From DATFDN01 sp035685165 (GTDB taxonomy: Bacteria; Pseudomonadota; Alphaproteobacteria; Acetobacterales; Acetobacteraceae), in assembly GCA_035685165.1 (NCBI GenBank), contig DASRBI010000021.1, positions 69,134 through 133,133 of the forward strand: a stretch of DNA of 64,000 nucleotides, given 5' to 3'. A program made the translations under genes and the position numbers. Below are positions 51,272 to 62,570 of the stretch, piece after piece (within the stretch, counting starts at the first letter, position 1; the number at the start of each line of letters is the position of its first letter). The notes below the pieces were generated by a model. The model was not told where the DNA came from. It did not search any database and saw nothing but the letters and a program-made list of their open reading frames with translations.

Positions 51272-53493
51272 AGGGCACTGAACCCGAACTGTCCGACCGT
51301 CTTGAAGGTGAACTGCACCAGCAACGTCGTGGCGCCGTTGTCGCCGTTGTAGTTGGTGAACCGCCGGTAGAAGCGCAGATCAGCGATGAAGCACTCGTCC
51401 TCGTAGATGGCGTCGCCGCCCGCCGCGACCATCTGGCCCGTGGCTATGTCCCGGCGGGCAAACCCGGTCAGGCGGTAATACCCCCACTTCGTCGACGCGC
51501 CCACCGTAATCTCGTGCCGCGGCGTGTAGAACCCGGAGGTGGTCGGTGGCGGCGGGGCCTGGTCGAAATAATAGTAGGGATCATAAGGCGAGTAGATATA
51601 GCCGACCGAAAGGTTGAAGCGCGGTACGCCGGCAGCGGCCACGATCTCGGAATAGTTCGACCGGAGCGTCTGGTGGCTGAGTCGGGTCCGGTAGGTAACG
51701 TCGAGCCAGCTTGCCGGCGTGAAGGTCGCCCGCCCGACGATATCGGAGACCTGGTCGCGCAGCCCTGTCTGCTCCGGCAGCCAGGTGTCGCGCGTCGTGC
51801 GGTACGACTGGCCGATCAGGCTGTCAAACGCCATCCCGCCGAGATACCAGGCACCGTGCATGGCAACGGCCAAACGGTTACCGCCTTCCAGACGATCGAT
51901 CCCGCCCAGGCGATGAAGACTGAACAAGTCTGCATCCGAGAAATTAAACAGATCGAGGCTGTCCTCGTTCGGATACCGGCTCAACTGCCCGCCGCCTTCG
52001 GTCGGTGACACCACGACCTGTGCCATCGGCTCGATGATCTGCGTCCCCCAGCCGCTCGAATCTCGCTGGAACGGCCAGCGGAAGTTTACGGCCGCGGCCG
52101 GCCAGGCCTTTGCGTCATTCACCGAGCCATGGGTGCCGAAATTTGGTTCCAGATTGAATTGAGTAGCGTCGTAAGCCGCGATGTCGGTATGCAGATCGAG
52201 GCTCCACAGATCGCCGAGCGGTCCCGTATACGGCCGTGTCCAGTCGGCGGAGAGGCTCGCCCGCCTTGTGTCCGTGCCGTTCTGACGCAGTACCTGAAAA
52301 TCCTGGGTCTCGAGCGACAGCCGCCCGCCCAGGGCATCGGGCTGGCCGAAATAGGAATACTCGAAGCGCGGCAGTACGTTCGGCAGCAGGCTCTGCGACA
52401 CCGCCGTGTTCACCGACTGATAGAAACGCGTGTCGAGACGCGCATAGGCGCCCTCGCCGAACCCTTCGAGGAACAGGTTGGACGGCAGCACGGAAGGATC
52501 GCCGCTCAGCAGGCTATTCAGGCGGAAGTTGGTCACGTACGTCGCCGAACTCGCCCGCTGCAAGGTGAAGCCGCCTCGCCACGTGTCGTTGATGTCGTAC
52601 ACGCCGTTCAGATCGACCAGGCCCTCGCCCTGGTGATCGGAATAGGCTATCGAGCTTCGCAGGTTCAGATAACCCTGGTTGAAACGCAGCCGGTACTGCA
52701 GCTCGAGATCCGGTCCGGCCCGGGTTGTCAGGAACGGCGTGATGGTTGCGTCCGACTGGTCGTTGATCACCCAATAATAGGGTTGGGCGAAGAATCCGCC
52801 GAGGTGAGAGTTGATGCCGACGGACGGGATGAGCAGCCCACTGGAGCGCTTGGCGTTGGGCGAGGGCGTGGAAAAGAAAGGAAACCAGGCGACCGGGATG
52901 CCGAACATCTGCATCTCAGCGTCGGTATACTCGATGCGCTGATGCTCCTCGTCGTCAGTGATCAGCCGCGCCCGCATCTGCCACAGCGGCGCCTTCGTCG
53001 GGTTCCCCTTGCACAGATTGCAGGTCGAATAGACGCCCTTGGACATCGTATCGATCAGTCCCTCGGTGCGCCGGGCGCCGTTGCCGGCCATCCTGCCATT
53101 GCCTGGGAGCAGCGCGCGCGGATCCTCGAACACACCCTCCTTGAAGTTCTGGCTCAGCTCGGCGTAGTCGGCGAACAGCACCTCTCCATCCGGCTGCATC
53201 AGCACGATGTGCCCGTGCGCCGTCACCTCGCCGGTCGCACGGTTGAACGTCACCTCGTCGGCCCGCAGCACGACGCCGTTCTGCCAGGCTTCGACACTGC
53301 CTTTGGCAATGACGAGTTGCTTCTCGCGGTCATACTCGACGGAATCGGCGCTGAATGTGACCGGGGCGGTATTGCTCACCGGTAAGTGAGTGAGGCCAGA
53401 AAGCTGTGCGCGCGCCACGCCGACGGGAAGCAAGCCGCAAAGCGCGACCATGCACAGGATGGCCCGGAGCAGCGCGCCGCGAGAACGCGCCAT
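51268..53493 (-). CDS. lptD: LPS-assembly outer-membrane protein LptD
   Basis: 741-residue outer-membrane barrel that inserts LPS together with LptE. Signal peptide (RAILCMVALCGLLPVGVARAQ), an OstA/LptA-like N-terminal domain (about 45-140: VTFSADSVEYDREKQLVIAKGSVEAWQNG, LRADEVTFNRATGEVTAHGHI), and the LptD barrel (about 200-741) with alternating strands. Cysteines in YSTCNLCKGNP and EDECFIADL are candidates for the inter-domain disulfides. It lies one base after lptG and overlaps surA. No lptE is recognised in the window. Confidence 0.94.
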   Translation of the reverse strand: MARSRGALLRAILCMVALCGLLPVGVARAQLSGLTHLPVSNTAPVTFSADSVEYDREKQLVIAKGSVEAWQNGVVLRADEVTFNRATGEVTAHGHIVLMQPDGEVLFADYAELSQNFKEGVFEDPRALLPGNGRMAGNGARRTEGLIDTMSKGVYSTCNLCKGNPTKAPLWQMRARLITDDEEHQRIEYTDAEMQMFGIPVAWFPFFSTPSPNAKRSSGLLIPSVGINSHLGGFFAQPYYWVINDQSDATITPFLTTRAGPDLELQYRLRFNQGYLNLRSSIAYSDHQGEGLVDLNGVYDINDTWRGGFTLQRASSATYVTNFRLNSLLSGDPSVLPSNLFLEGFGEGAYARLDTRFYQSVNTAVSQSLLPNVLPRFEYSYFGQPDALGGRLSLETQDFQVLRQNGTDTRRASLSADWTRPYTGPLGDLWSLDLHTDIAAYDATQFNLEPNFGTHGSVNDAKAWPAAAVNFRWPFQRDSSGWGTQIIEPMAQVVVSPTEGGGQLSRYPNEDSLDLFNFSDADLFSLHRLGGIDRLEGGNRLAVAMHGAWYLGGMAFDSLIGQSYRTTRDTWLPEQTGLRDQVSDIVGRATFTPASWLDVTYRTRLSHQTLRSNYSEIVAAAGVPRFNLSVGYIYSPYDPYYYFDQAPPPPTTSGFYTPRHEITVGASTKWGYYRLTGFARRDIATGQMVAAGGDAIYEDECFIADLRFYRRFTNYNGDNGATTLLVQFTFKTVGQFGFSAL

Positions 53494-53494
53494 C

Positions 53495-54604
53495 TCAACC
53501 GTCTTCGACGTGCAGCAGCAACGTGACGGCGAGCAGAAGCCCGGCCGCCGCCGGGGCCCAGGCCGCCAAAACCACCGGCAAGGCGCCGCTTTGACCGAAT
53601 TCCTCGGCGAGCTTGGAGATCATGAACAGCGCGAATCCGGCGGCCACGCCCCCGCCGATCATGCGCGCAACGCCGCCGCGGCGCGCCGGCCGCATCGAAA
53701 ATCCGGCGGCCACCAGCGCCATCGTCGCCGCGAGCAGAGGCAACGCTAGCAGCGCCTGAAAGTGCAGGCGGTGGCGGACGGACGAAAAGCCCGACCGCTT
53801 CAGCAAGCCGATGAAGCTCGGCAGTTCCCAGACCGAGAGCGTGTCAGGTGGTGCGAAGCTCTCCTGCACGCGCGCCACCGTGAGATCGGTCGGAATCCGC
53901 AATATGCCGATGATGGTTGCGACCTGGTCGGGATGCAGGCCGATCGCGTCCTTCAAGGTCCAGTATCCATCGGCCAGCACCGCGGCATCGGCGTCCACCC
54001 GCCCAAGCAGGCGGTCGTCGCCGTCCAGCCGGAACAGGTTCACCGCCCGGCCGATCAGGTCGCCGTGCTCGACGTTCACCTGCCCGGCGTGGAGGATGGC
54101 GACGCCACGCGCCGTAATCCCGTGATCGGCCTGCCGCACCCAGAGCTGGCCGTTGGCAAGATTGAGCGGCCCGCCACCCGCGGACAGCGCGGCCGCCTCC
54201 AGCCTCTCGGCGCGGGCAAACATCACCGAGGAGAGCGGACTGACCGCCATGGTGGCGAAGGCGCCGAGAAGGAACGCGCAGCCGACCGGCGCGGCCAGGA
54301 ACTCGAAGGCGGAAACGCCGGAGGCGCGTGCCACAATCAGCTCGGAGGAGCGGGTCAGGCGCCAGAAGCACAGAATGCCGCCGATCAGCACGGCGAAGGG
54401 CAGCACTTCCATCGCGATATAGGGCATCCGCAAGGCCGCGATCTGCGCGAGCAGCCCCAAACTGGCATCCTTGCCGACCGAGCGGCGCAGCAACTCGATG
54501 AAGTCGAACAGCGACACGAGGCCGGTCAGCGCGCAGAGCATCACCAGCACGCCCAGCACGAACTGCCGGCTGATGTAGAGCGACAGGGTGACGGCGGGTT
54601 TCAC
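53495..54604 (-). CDS. lptG: LPS export ABC transporter permease LptG
   Basis: 369-residue YjgP/YjgQ-family permease of the LptB2FG extractor. It has about six membrane segments: LSLYISRQFVLGVLVMLCALTGLVSLFDFIELLRR at the N-terminus with the periplasmic jellyroll between, and a C-terminal block from FQALLALPLLAATMALVAAGFSMRP onward. The GTG at 54604 overlaps the lptF stop as GTGA and gives a normal N-terminus. Confidence 0.94.
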   Translation of the reverse strand: MKPAVTLSLYISRQFVLGVLVMLCALTGLVSLFDFIELLRRSVGKDASLGLLAQIAALRMPYIAMEVLPFAVLIGGILCFWRLTRSSELIVARASGVSAFEFLAAPVGCAFLLGAFATMAVSPLSSVMFARAERLEAAALSAGGGPLNLANGQLWVRQADHGITARGVAILHAGQVNVEHGDLIGRAVNLFRLDGDDRLLGRVDADAAVLADGYWTLKDAIGLHPDQVATIIGILRIPTDLTVARVQESFAPPDTLSVWELPSFIGLLKRSGFSSVRHRLHFQALLALPLLAATMALVAAGFSMRPARRGGVARMIGGGVAAGFALFMISKLAEEFGQSGALPVVLAAWAPAAAGLLLAVTLLLHVEDG

Positions 54605-55725
54605 CGCGCCGGCTCCGCCCGAAACTCGGCGCGCGGTAATGGCTCGGACCGCAGCATCGGCGCGAACAGCAGCCATGCACAGACAAGGCCGGGGAGGATC
54701 GCCTCCACCCAGAGCAGGAACAGCGCGCGATTGTCCCGCGCCGCCAGATCGCCGGCGATCAATTGCGCCGCGATGAGGCCGATCATCACCAGCACGCCGG
54801 CAAAGGGACGGGCCACTGATCCGTGGCGCTTGAACGGGCCGGTGAGAACGGCAACCAACGCAACCAGCCCGTAGGAGAGCGCGGTCAAGGGCGCGGTAAG
54901 GCGTTTGTGTCCCTCGGCGATCCAGCGGGGAACGTCGCGCGGGTTGCCAAGGTGCGGATCGAGCAGCGCGTGCAGCGAGACCTCGGACGAATCGGGCTCC
55001 CGTGCGCTCCGGTGTGAATCGTCCGTCAGATCGAGCACGTTCTCCCGGAAGGTCAGGACGTTGAGCCGCCCGGTCTTGAAATCGATCTCCTGCCGGCTGC
55101 CGTCCGAGAGCACGACTTGCGGTCCACTCCCGGACTGGATCAGCCGCCCGCGCTCGGCGAACAGGGTCGAGTGGGCATCGGGCTTGCGCGCATCGTCGAT
55201 CATCACGCCCTGCAGCGTGCCGTCGGGATCGCGGCTGCGGACGTACACCGTCAGCCCCGGCGCAATCTGGGTGAACACACCGTCCTGCAGCAGGAAGGCG
55301 GCGATCCGGTTCCGCAGCTCCCACTGCAGATCGTGGAAGGCCGCCATGGACGCGGGCACGATCCAAAGCGAGAGCAGATACCCGACGAGGGTCGCGAGAA
55401 CCGCCACCGCGATCGCCGGCCGCGCCAAGCCCCAGGGCGATAGGCCGACCGAGCGCATCACGGTCAGTTCGCGGTCGCCCGCCAACCGGTGGTATGTGAA
55501 CGCTATCACGACGAAGGTGGTGATCGGCAGGATCACGGCGACGAAGCTCGGTACCAGCATCCCGGTCATTTCCAGGAAAAAGCTGAGCGAAAGGCCGTGA
55601 TCGACGACGAGTTCCACGAAGCGCAGCGACTGGGTGAGCCAGATCAGCGCCGTCAGCCCGCCCGTCACGGCGAGGAGCGCAAGGCAGATCTGGCGGAACA
55701 GATAACGGTCAAGGCGGTAAATCAG
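54601..55725 (-). CDS. lptF: LPS export ABC transporter permease LptF
   Basis: YjgP/YjgQ-family partner of LptG, about 374 residues: LIYRLDRYLFRQICLALLAVTGGLTALIWLTQSLRFVELVVDHG, RELTVMRSVGLSPWGLARPAI and a C-terminal membrane block. The start is uncertain. A CTG at 55725 overlaps the upstream gene's stop as CTGA, lies seven bases after GGAG, and gives the short N-terminus normal for LptF. A TTG at 55743 would add six residues. I favour CTG. The long frame further upstream belongs to the neighbouring reductase region. Confidence 0.9.
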   Translation of the reverse strand: MIYRLDRYLFRQICLALLAVTGGLTALIWLTQSLRFVELVVDHGLSLSFFLEMTGMLVPSFVAVILPITTFVVIAFTYHRLAGDRELTVMRSVGLSPWGLARPAIAVAVLATLVGYLLSLWIVPASMAAFHDLQWELRNRIAAFLLQDGVFTQIAPGLTVYVRSRDPDGTLQGVMIDDARKPDAHSTLFAERGRLIQSGSGPQVVLSDGSRQEIDFKTGRLNVLTFRENVLDLTDDSHRSAREPDSSEVSLHALLDPHLGNPRDVPRWIAEGHKRLTAPLTALSYGLVALVAVLTGPFKRHGSVARPFAGVLVMIGLIAAQLIAGDLAARDNRALFLLWVEAILPGLVCAWLLFAPMLRSEPLPRAEFRAEPAR

Positions 55726-56849
55726 CGAACCACTCCGCGGCAACTCGCAAGTTCCAGGCTCGGGCTTCGGGTTTCGCCCGCAGGTCCGCAGGCCGGGGGT
55801 TGGTAGCACCGGGTCAGGGTCGCGGTGAAGCGCATCAGCCCCGGCCAGAACCGACAGGCAGCGACCAGCGCGGACTGCGCCGGGACGCGCAGCGCGATCC
55901 CATGTACCGCCATCGCGGCACCAATCGGCAGCCGCAACGACCGGCGCAGGCGGCGGTCGTAGCCCTTCGGTTCTTCGCCGCCGAGCACGGCTTGCGCTGC
56001 GAGCGTCCCGCTCCGGAGCGCGATCGCGACGCCGTCGCCGGCGAGCGATGGAATGACCGCGGCTTGATCCCCGACCCGGAACAGCGCACCGAAGCCCGCC
56101 TCGTCGCCGCGAAGATGGCCGTACGGCACCCGCGCCACCGCGAGCGGCCGCGGTGACATCGCCCGCGCGCCCGTCAGGCGGCGGCGCAGATGCGGCGCGC
56201 ACTCCGCAAGCCAGTCGAGCAGGCGCGCCGGGGCGACAGGCGGGACACCGCGCAGCATCAGGCAGACGGAGGCCCGGTCGGCCTCCACCGCCTGTAGGCC
56301 CGCATAGCCGCCCGGCAGCAGCACCAGCTCCACCGCGTCGGCGAGTGCCGCCCGCTGATCTGGGGCCAGCGCCACGTAGGCCTTGAAGCCCATCGCGCCC
56401 CGCTTCGCTCCGGAGCGGGCGAGCCCGGGCAGGTCGTGCTTGCCGGTGGCGAGCAGCACCGCCTCGCTGGCCTCAGCCGACACGCACCGAACGGCGATCC
56501 CGCGCTGCACGCGGGCACCCGCAGCGGCGGCACCCGCCAGCAGCGCGCTGTCCAGACCACGGCGCGAGAGGCCGGCGGCCGGGAACGGCAGAGCTGCTTC
56601 CGCCATGCGCGCGCCAGCGACCAGCCGCACGCGCCCGATGGCGGCAGCGCCGAGCGCGAAGGGACAAACACCCAGCGCGTGAAGCTGGGCGATCGCGGGG
56701 CCGCTCAGGAAATCGCCGCACACTTTATCGTGAGGACCGGTCGTCTTCTCGAGCACAGTCACCGGGAAGCCCTCCCGCGCGAGCACGAGGGCCGCGGCGG
56801 CTCCGGCGGGACCGCCGCCGATCACGCGTGCCCGGGCCCAGTCCGGCAC
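55722..56849 (-). CDS. FAD-dependent oxidoreductase, geranylgeranyl-reductase-like family
   Basis: 375-residue flavoprotein with N-terminal FAD-binding RVIGGGPAGAAAALVLAREGFPVTVLEK, the family VCGDFLSGPAIAQLHALG and the second FAD contact in LFRVGDQAAVIPSLAGDGVAIALRSG. It belongs to the geranylgeranyl-reductase/monooxygenase-like group, so it may reduce or oxidise an isoprenoid or other hydrophobic substrate. The start is GTG at 56849, 11 bases after the stop of the dehydrogenase gene. It precedes lptF. The specific reaction is unknown. Confidence 0.82.
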   Translation of the reverse strand: MPDWARARVIGGGPAGAAAALVLAREGFPVTVLEKTTGPHDKVCGDFLSGPAIAQLHALGVCPFALGAAAIGRVRLVAGARMAEAALPFPAAGLSRRGLDSALLAGAAAAGARVQRGIAVRCVSAEASEAVLLATGKHDLPGLARSGAKRGAMGFKAYVALAPDQRAALADAVELVLLPGGYAGLQAVEADRASVCLMLRGVPPVAPARLLDWLAECAPHLRRRLTGARAMSPRPLAVARVPYGHLRGDEAGFGALFRVGDQAAVIPSLAGDGVAIALRSGTLAAQAVLGGEEPKGYDRRLRRSLRLPIGAAMAVHGIALRVPAQSALVAACRFWPGLMRFTATLTRCYQPPACGPAGETRSPSLELASCRGVVR

Positions 56850-56860
56850 GGCGCCCGACG

Positions 56861-57646
56861 CTACTGGGCCGTCCACCCGCCGTCGATGGAAAGCGGCGCG
56901 CCGGTGATGGTCCCCGCGCTGTCGGAGCAGAGGAACACGGCCAGGCCGCCGATCTGCTCGGGCGCGGTGAAGCGCAGCATCGGCTGCTTCTCGGCCAGGA
57001 ACTGCTGCGTCACCTCCTCGACGGTCAGGTTCTCGGCCGCCGCGCGGTCGCCGAGCTGCTTCTCGACCAGCGGCGTTCGCACCCAGCCCGGACAGATGGC
57101 GTTCGCGGTGACGCCCGAGTTCGCCAGCTCGATCGCGGCAACCTTGGTCAGCCCGACCACCCCGTGCTTGGCGGCCACATAGGCCGCCTTCTGCGCGCTT
57201 GCGACCAGCCCGTGGGCGGAGGCGATGTTGATGATGCGCCCCCAGCCCTTGGCCTTCATGGCCGGAATCGCGGCGCGCATCCCATGAAACACGCTTGAGA
57301 GGTTGATGGCGATTATTGCGTCCCAGCGTTCGGTCGGGAACGCCTCGATCGGCGCGGTGAACTGGATGCCCGCATTGTTCACCAGGATGTCGAGTCCGCC
57401 GAGCTCCGTCTGGGCTCGTCCGACCATCGCCTCGATCTCCGCAGGCCGCGAAACGTCCGCCGGCACATAGATGGCGCGCACACCGCATTCCGCCGCGATG
57501 CCGGTGCGGAGACGCTCGATCTCGCCCGCGTCGCCGAAGCCGTTGAGCGCGATGTCGGCGCCGGCCGCGGCCAGCGCGCGCGCGATGCCGAGGCCGATCC
57601 CGCTCGTCGACCCGGTCACAAGCGCCGCCTTCCCCTTCAGGCTCAT
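56861..57646 (-). CDS. 3-hydroxybutyrate dehydrogenase (short-chain dehydrogenase)
   Basis: 261-residue SDR: ALVTGSTSGIGLGIARALAAAGADI (NAD site), DILVNNAGIQF, the Ser-Tyr-Lys triad in NIASAHGLVASAQKAAYVAAKHGVVGLTKV, then CPGWVRTPLVEKQ and QFLAEKQPMLRFTAPEQIGGLAVFLCSDSA, all typical of the bacterial enzyme that interconverts acetoacetate and (R)-3-hydroxybutyrate. It fits downstream of leucine breakdown, which yields acetoacetate. Its start overlaps the carboxylase stop as ATGA. Confidence 0.93.
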   Translation of the reverse strand: MSLKGKAALVTGSTSGIGLGIARALAAAGADIALNGFGDAGEIERLRTGIAAECGVRAIYVPADVSRPAEIEAMVGRAQTELGGLDILVNNAGIQFTAPIEAFPTERWDAIIAINLSSVFHGMRAAIPAMKAKGWGRIINIASAHGLVASAQKAAYVAAKHGVVGLTKVAAIELANSGVTANAICPGWVRTPLVEKQLGDRAAAENLTVEEVTQQFLAEKQPMLRFTAPEQIGGLAVFLCSDSAGTITGAPLSIDGGWTAQ

Positions 57647-59616
57647 GCGGCCTCTCCTTCCTTTCCGAACACCACCAGCTCGGCGCCCTCGTCCACCATA
57701 TCGCCGGCCTTGTGGGGCAACGCCGCGACCACGCCGTCCATCGGCGCGGTGAGCGGAAGCTCCATTTTCATCGCCTCCAGCACGAGCAGCACCGTCCCTT
57801 TGGCGACAGGCTGGCCCGCCGAGACCAGCACGCGGGCAACCCGCGCCGGGATCGGTGCCACCAGATGGGTCGCGGAGTCGGCGCGGGGGCGCGGCGGGGC
57901 CAGCGGGTCTTCCCAGCGGAACGATTGGTTCCGGCCTTCGAGGATCACGGTGATCAGATCGCCCGCGCGCACGATGCCCACGCGGCGGCGCACCCCGTCC
58001 AGCGTCAGTGTCGCCGGATCAAGGCGCGCCGTGACCGGCCCCCCCGGAAGATCGAGCCGGAACAGACCCTCGCCGAGCGGCCAGGCGCGCACGGTCACCG
58101 GCGCGCCCTCGCTCACGAAACGCACGTCCTGGTAGCCCGCGCCATTCATGCGCCATGCATCGGGAACGTCCCACGGCGAAGCGGGCTCCGCCTCCGGCGC
58201 GAAGCCCGCCAGCACGGCAAGCACGGCGGCGGCCAGCCCGGCATCGGCTGCTGCGGACGAGCCTGCCCCGTGCAGCACCTCGGCGTGGCGCTCGATGAAG
58301 CCGGTGTCGATCTCGCCGGCCGCGAACGCCGGATGCGCCGCGATCGCGCGCAACAGGTCGAGATTGGTCTGCACGCCCGCGACTTCGTAGGCATCCAGCG
58401 CGGCACGCAGATGCGCCACGGCCTCGCTCCGGTTCTCGCCATGCACGATCAGCTTGGCAATCATCGGGTCGTAATAGGGGGTGATCTCGTCGCCTTCGCG
58501 CACCCCGGTGTCGACGCGCACCGAACGACTCTGCCGCGGCTGGCGCAGATGGATCAGGCGGCCGATCGAGGGCAGGAAGTTGCGCGCCGGGTCCTCGGCA
58601 TACACGCGCACCTCGATCGCGTGCCCGGCGACAGCCAGCTCCTCCTGCGTTCGCGGCAATGGCTCCCCGGCCGCCACCCGGAGCTGCCATTCCACCAGGT
58701 CTTGCCCCGTGACCATCTCCGTCACGGGATGCTCAACCTGCAGGCGGGTGTTCATCTCCATGAAGTAGAACCCGCTGCCCTCGGCGATGAACTCAACGGT
58801 CCCGGCGCCGACATACCCGACCGCGCGGGCAGCGGCGATCGCCGCCTGTCCCATCTCGGCGCGGCGCGCTTGGTCCATGTCGGGCGCGGGCGATTCTTCA
58901 ACCACTTTCTGGTGCCGCCGCTGGATCGAGCAGTCGCGCTCGAACAGCGACACGCAGTTGCCGTGCGTGTCGGCGAACACCTGGATTTCGATATGGCGGG
59001 GCCGGGTGAGGTATTTCTCGACCAGCAGCCGGTCGTCGCCGAAAGCCGAGCGCGCCTCGCCGCGCGCGCTCTCGATCGCCTGCTCCAAGTCGCCCGGGTC
59101 CGCGACGACGCGCATTCCCTTGCCGCCGCCTCCCGCCGAAGCCTTCAGCAGCACCGGATAGCCGATGCTCTCGGCCGCGCGCCGCAGGGTCGCCGTATCC
59201 TGCGCCTCGCCATGATAGCCCGGCACCAGCGGCACGCCGGAAGCTTCCATCAGGCGCTTCGCCTCGGCCTTGGAGCCCATGGCGCGGATCGCTGCGGGCG
59301 GCGGGCCGATGAACACCACTCCTGAGCGCGCGCAGGCTTCGGCGAAGTCGGCGTTTTCCGACAGGAACCCGTAGCCGGGATGGACAGCCTCGGCTCCGGA
59401 TCGCCGACAAGCTTCGATGATGCGCTCGATGTTCAGGTAGCTCTCGCGCGCGGGCGCCGGGCCGATGGGAAACGCGGCGTCGGCCATCTCCACATGCCGC
59501 GCCCGTGCGTCCGCCTCGGAATAGACGGCGATCGTCGCAACGCCCATGCGCCGCGCCGTCTCGATCACGCGGCAGGCGATCTCGCCCCGGTTGGCGATCA
59601 GGATGCGGGTGAACAT
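57643..59616 (-). CDS. mccA: Methylcrotonyl-CoA carboxylase, biotin-containing subunit
   Basis: 657-residue biotin carboxylase plus biotin carrier protein. The carboxylase part begins MFTRILIANRGEIACRVIETARRMG and contains the ATP-grasp Gly-rich KASAGGGGKGMRVV (about 160-173), FERDCSIQRRHQKVVEESPAP, MNTRLQVEHPVTEMVTGQDLV. The carrier domain ends with VLEAMKMELP, biotin on about Lys617. The partner subunit next to it and isovaleryl-CoA dehydrogenase point to the leucine enzyme rather than propionyl-CoA carboxylase. Start ATG at 59616, five bases after the beta-subunit stop. Confidence 0.93.
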   Translation of the reverse strand: MFTRILIANRGEIACRVIETARRMGVATIAVYSEADARARHVEMADAAFPIGPAPARESYLNIERIIEACRRSGAEAVHPGYGFLSENADFAEACARSGVVFIGPPPAAIRAMGSKAEAKRLMEASGVPLVPGYHGEAQDTATLRRAAESIGYPVLLKASAGGGGKGMRVVADPGDLEQAIESARGEARSAFGDDRLLVEKYLTRPRHIEIQVFADTHGNCVSLFERDCSIQRRHQKVVEESPAPDMDQARRAEMGQAAIAAARAVGYVGAGTVEFIAEGSGFYFMEMNTRLQVEHPVTEMVTGQDLVEWQLRVAAGEPLPRTQEELAVAGHAIEVRVYAEDPARNFLPSIGRLIHLRQPRQSRSVRVDTGVREGDEITPYYDPMIAKLIVHGENRSEAVAHLRAALDAYEVAGVQTNLDLLRAIAAHPAFAAGEIDTGFIERHAEVLHGAGSSAAADAGLAAAVLAVLAGFAPEAEPASPWDVPDAWRMNGAGYQDVRFVSEGAPVTVRAWPLGEGLFRLDLPGGPVTARLDPATLTLDGVRRRVGIVRAGDLITVILEGRNQSFRWEDPLAPPRPRADSATHLVAPIPARVARVLVSAGQPVAKGTVLLVLEAMKMELPLTAPMDGVVAALPHKAGDMVDEGAELVVFGKEGEAA

Positions 59617-59621
59617 CGGCG

Positions 59622-61231
<1,610 letters not shown>

Positions 61232-61232
<1 letters not shown>

Positions 61233-62389
61233 CAGGCGGTCTCGGCGAACAGCTCGCGCCCGATCAGCATCCGTCTGATTTCGCTCGTCCCGGCGCCGAT
61301 TTCGTACAACTTTGCGTCGCGCAAGAGCCGCCCGGTCGGGTAGTCGTTGATGTAGCCGTTGCCGCCGAGCGCCTGGATCGCCTCCAGCGCCATCCAGGTC
61401 GCCTTCTCCGCGGCGTAGAGGATCGCGCCCGCCGCGTCCTTGCGCGCCGTCTCACCGCGGTCGCACGCCTTGGCGACGGCGTACACATAGGCCCGGCAGG
61501 CGTTCATTGTGGTGTACATGTCGGCGATCTTGCCCTGCATGAGCTGGAACTCGCCGATCGGCTGGCCGAACTGCTTGCGGTCGTGGATGTAGGGCAGCAC
61601 CACGTCCATGCAGGCCTGCATGATGCCGAGCGGCCCCGCCGCCAGCACGGCGCGCTCGTAATCGAGGCCGCTCATCAGCACGTTTACGCCGCGCCCGACC
61701 TCGCCCAGCACATTGGCCTCGGGCACCTCGCAATCGTGGAACACGAGCTCGCAGGTGTTGGAGCCGCGCATCCCGAGCTTGTCGAGCTTCTGCGCGGTGG
61801 AAAAGCCCTTGAACCCCTTCTCGACGATGAACGCCGTGATCCCGCGCGGCCCGGCGCTCGGATCGGTCTTGGCGTAGATCACCAACACATCGGCGTCCGG
61901 GCCGTTGGTGATCCACATCTTGCTGCCGTTCAGCACGTAGCGGTCGCCGCGCTTGTCGGCCCGCGTCCGCATCCCGACCACGTCCGAGCCCGCTCCGGGC
62001 TCGCTCATCGCCAGCGCGCCCACGTGCTCGCCCGAAATGAGCTTCGGCAAATAGTGGCGCTTCTGCTCCGGCGTGCCGTTCCGCCTGATCTGGTTGACGC
62101 AGAGATTGGAGTGCGCGCCATAGGAGAGGCCGACCGAGGCCGAGGCGCGCGAAATCTCCTCCATCGCGACCACGTGCTCGAGATAGCCCATGCCGGCGCC
62201 GCCCAGCGCCTCCTCGACCGTGATGCCGAGCAGGCCGAGCTCGCCGAGTTTCGGCCAAAGATCAGCGGGGAACTCGTTCAGCCGGTCGATGTCGGCGGCG
62301 CGCGGTGCGATCTCCTTGGCGGCGAAGGCCTGAACCTGCGCGCGCAGCATGTCGGCGGTCTCGCCCAAGGCGAAGTTCAGTCCCGTCAT
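61232..62389 (-). CDS. ivd: Isovaleryl-CoA dehydrogenase
   Basis: 385-residue acyl-CoA dehydrogenase that oxidises isovaleryl-CoA to 3-methylcrotonyl-CoA with FAD, passing electrons to ETF. Family motifs: FPADLWPKLGELGLLGITVEEALGGAGMGYLEHVVAMEEISRASASVGLSYGAHSNLCVNQI, SEPGAGSDVVGM, KMWITNGPDADVLVIYAKT, DYERAVLAAGPLGIMQACMD and the C-terminal IQALGGNGYINDYPTGRLLRDAKLYEIGAGTSEIRRMLIGREL, where the isovaleryl-type catalytic Glu lies in the DYERAVLA helix rather than in YEIGAGTSE. It is the first gene of the nine-gene minus-strand series. Confidence 0.93.
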
Positions 62390-62570
62390 CACGACCTCGA
62401 ACCCGGTAGTCCCGGGGCCGTCATGTCCGGACCGCCCTTCTCTGACAAGGGCCACCCGGTATCGGCGTTGTCAGCGAACCGGCGGCACGGCAATCTGCGC
62501 CCCCTCGCGCGAACACCGGCCCGCCAGGGCCGCAACGAACGGAGCCGGCCGGAGTGCCGAGGCGCGCCCC
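62390..62570. promoter_or_regulatory. 181-bp divergent region upstream of ivd with an inverted repeat
   Basis: The likely promoter region for the long ivd-to-surA series and for the DUF4239 gene. It contains the inverted repeat gccctt (62434-62439) / aagggc (62447-62452) with a 7-base spacer, 45 bases from the ivd start. I see no convincing sigma-70 pair. Confidence 0.3.
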
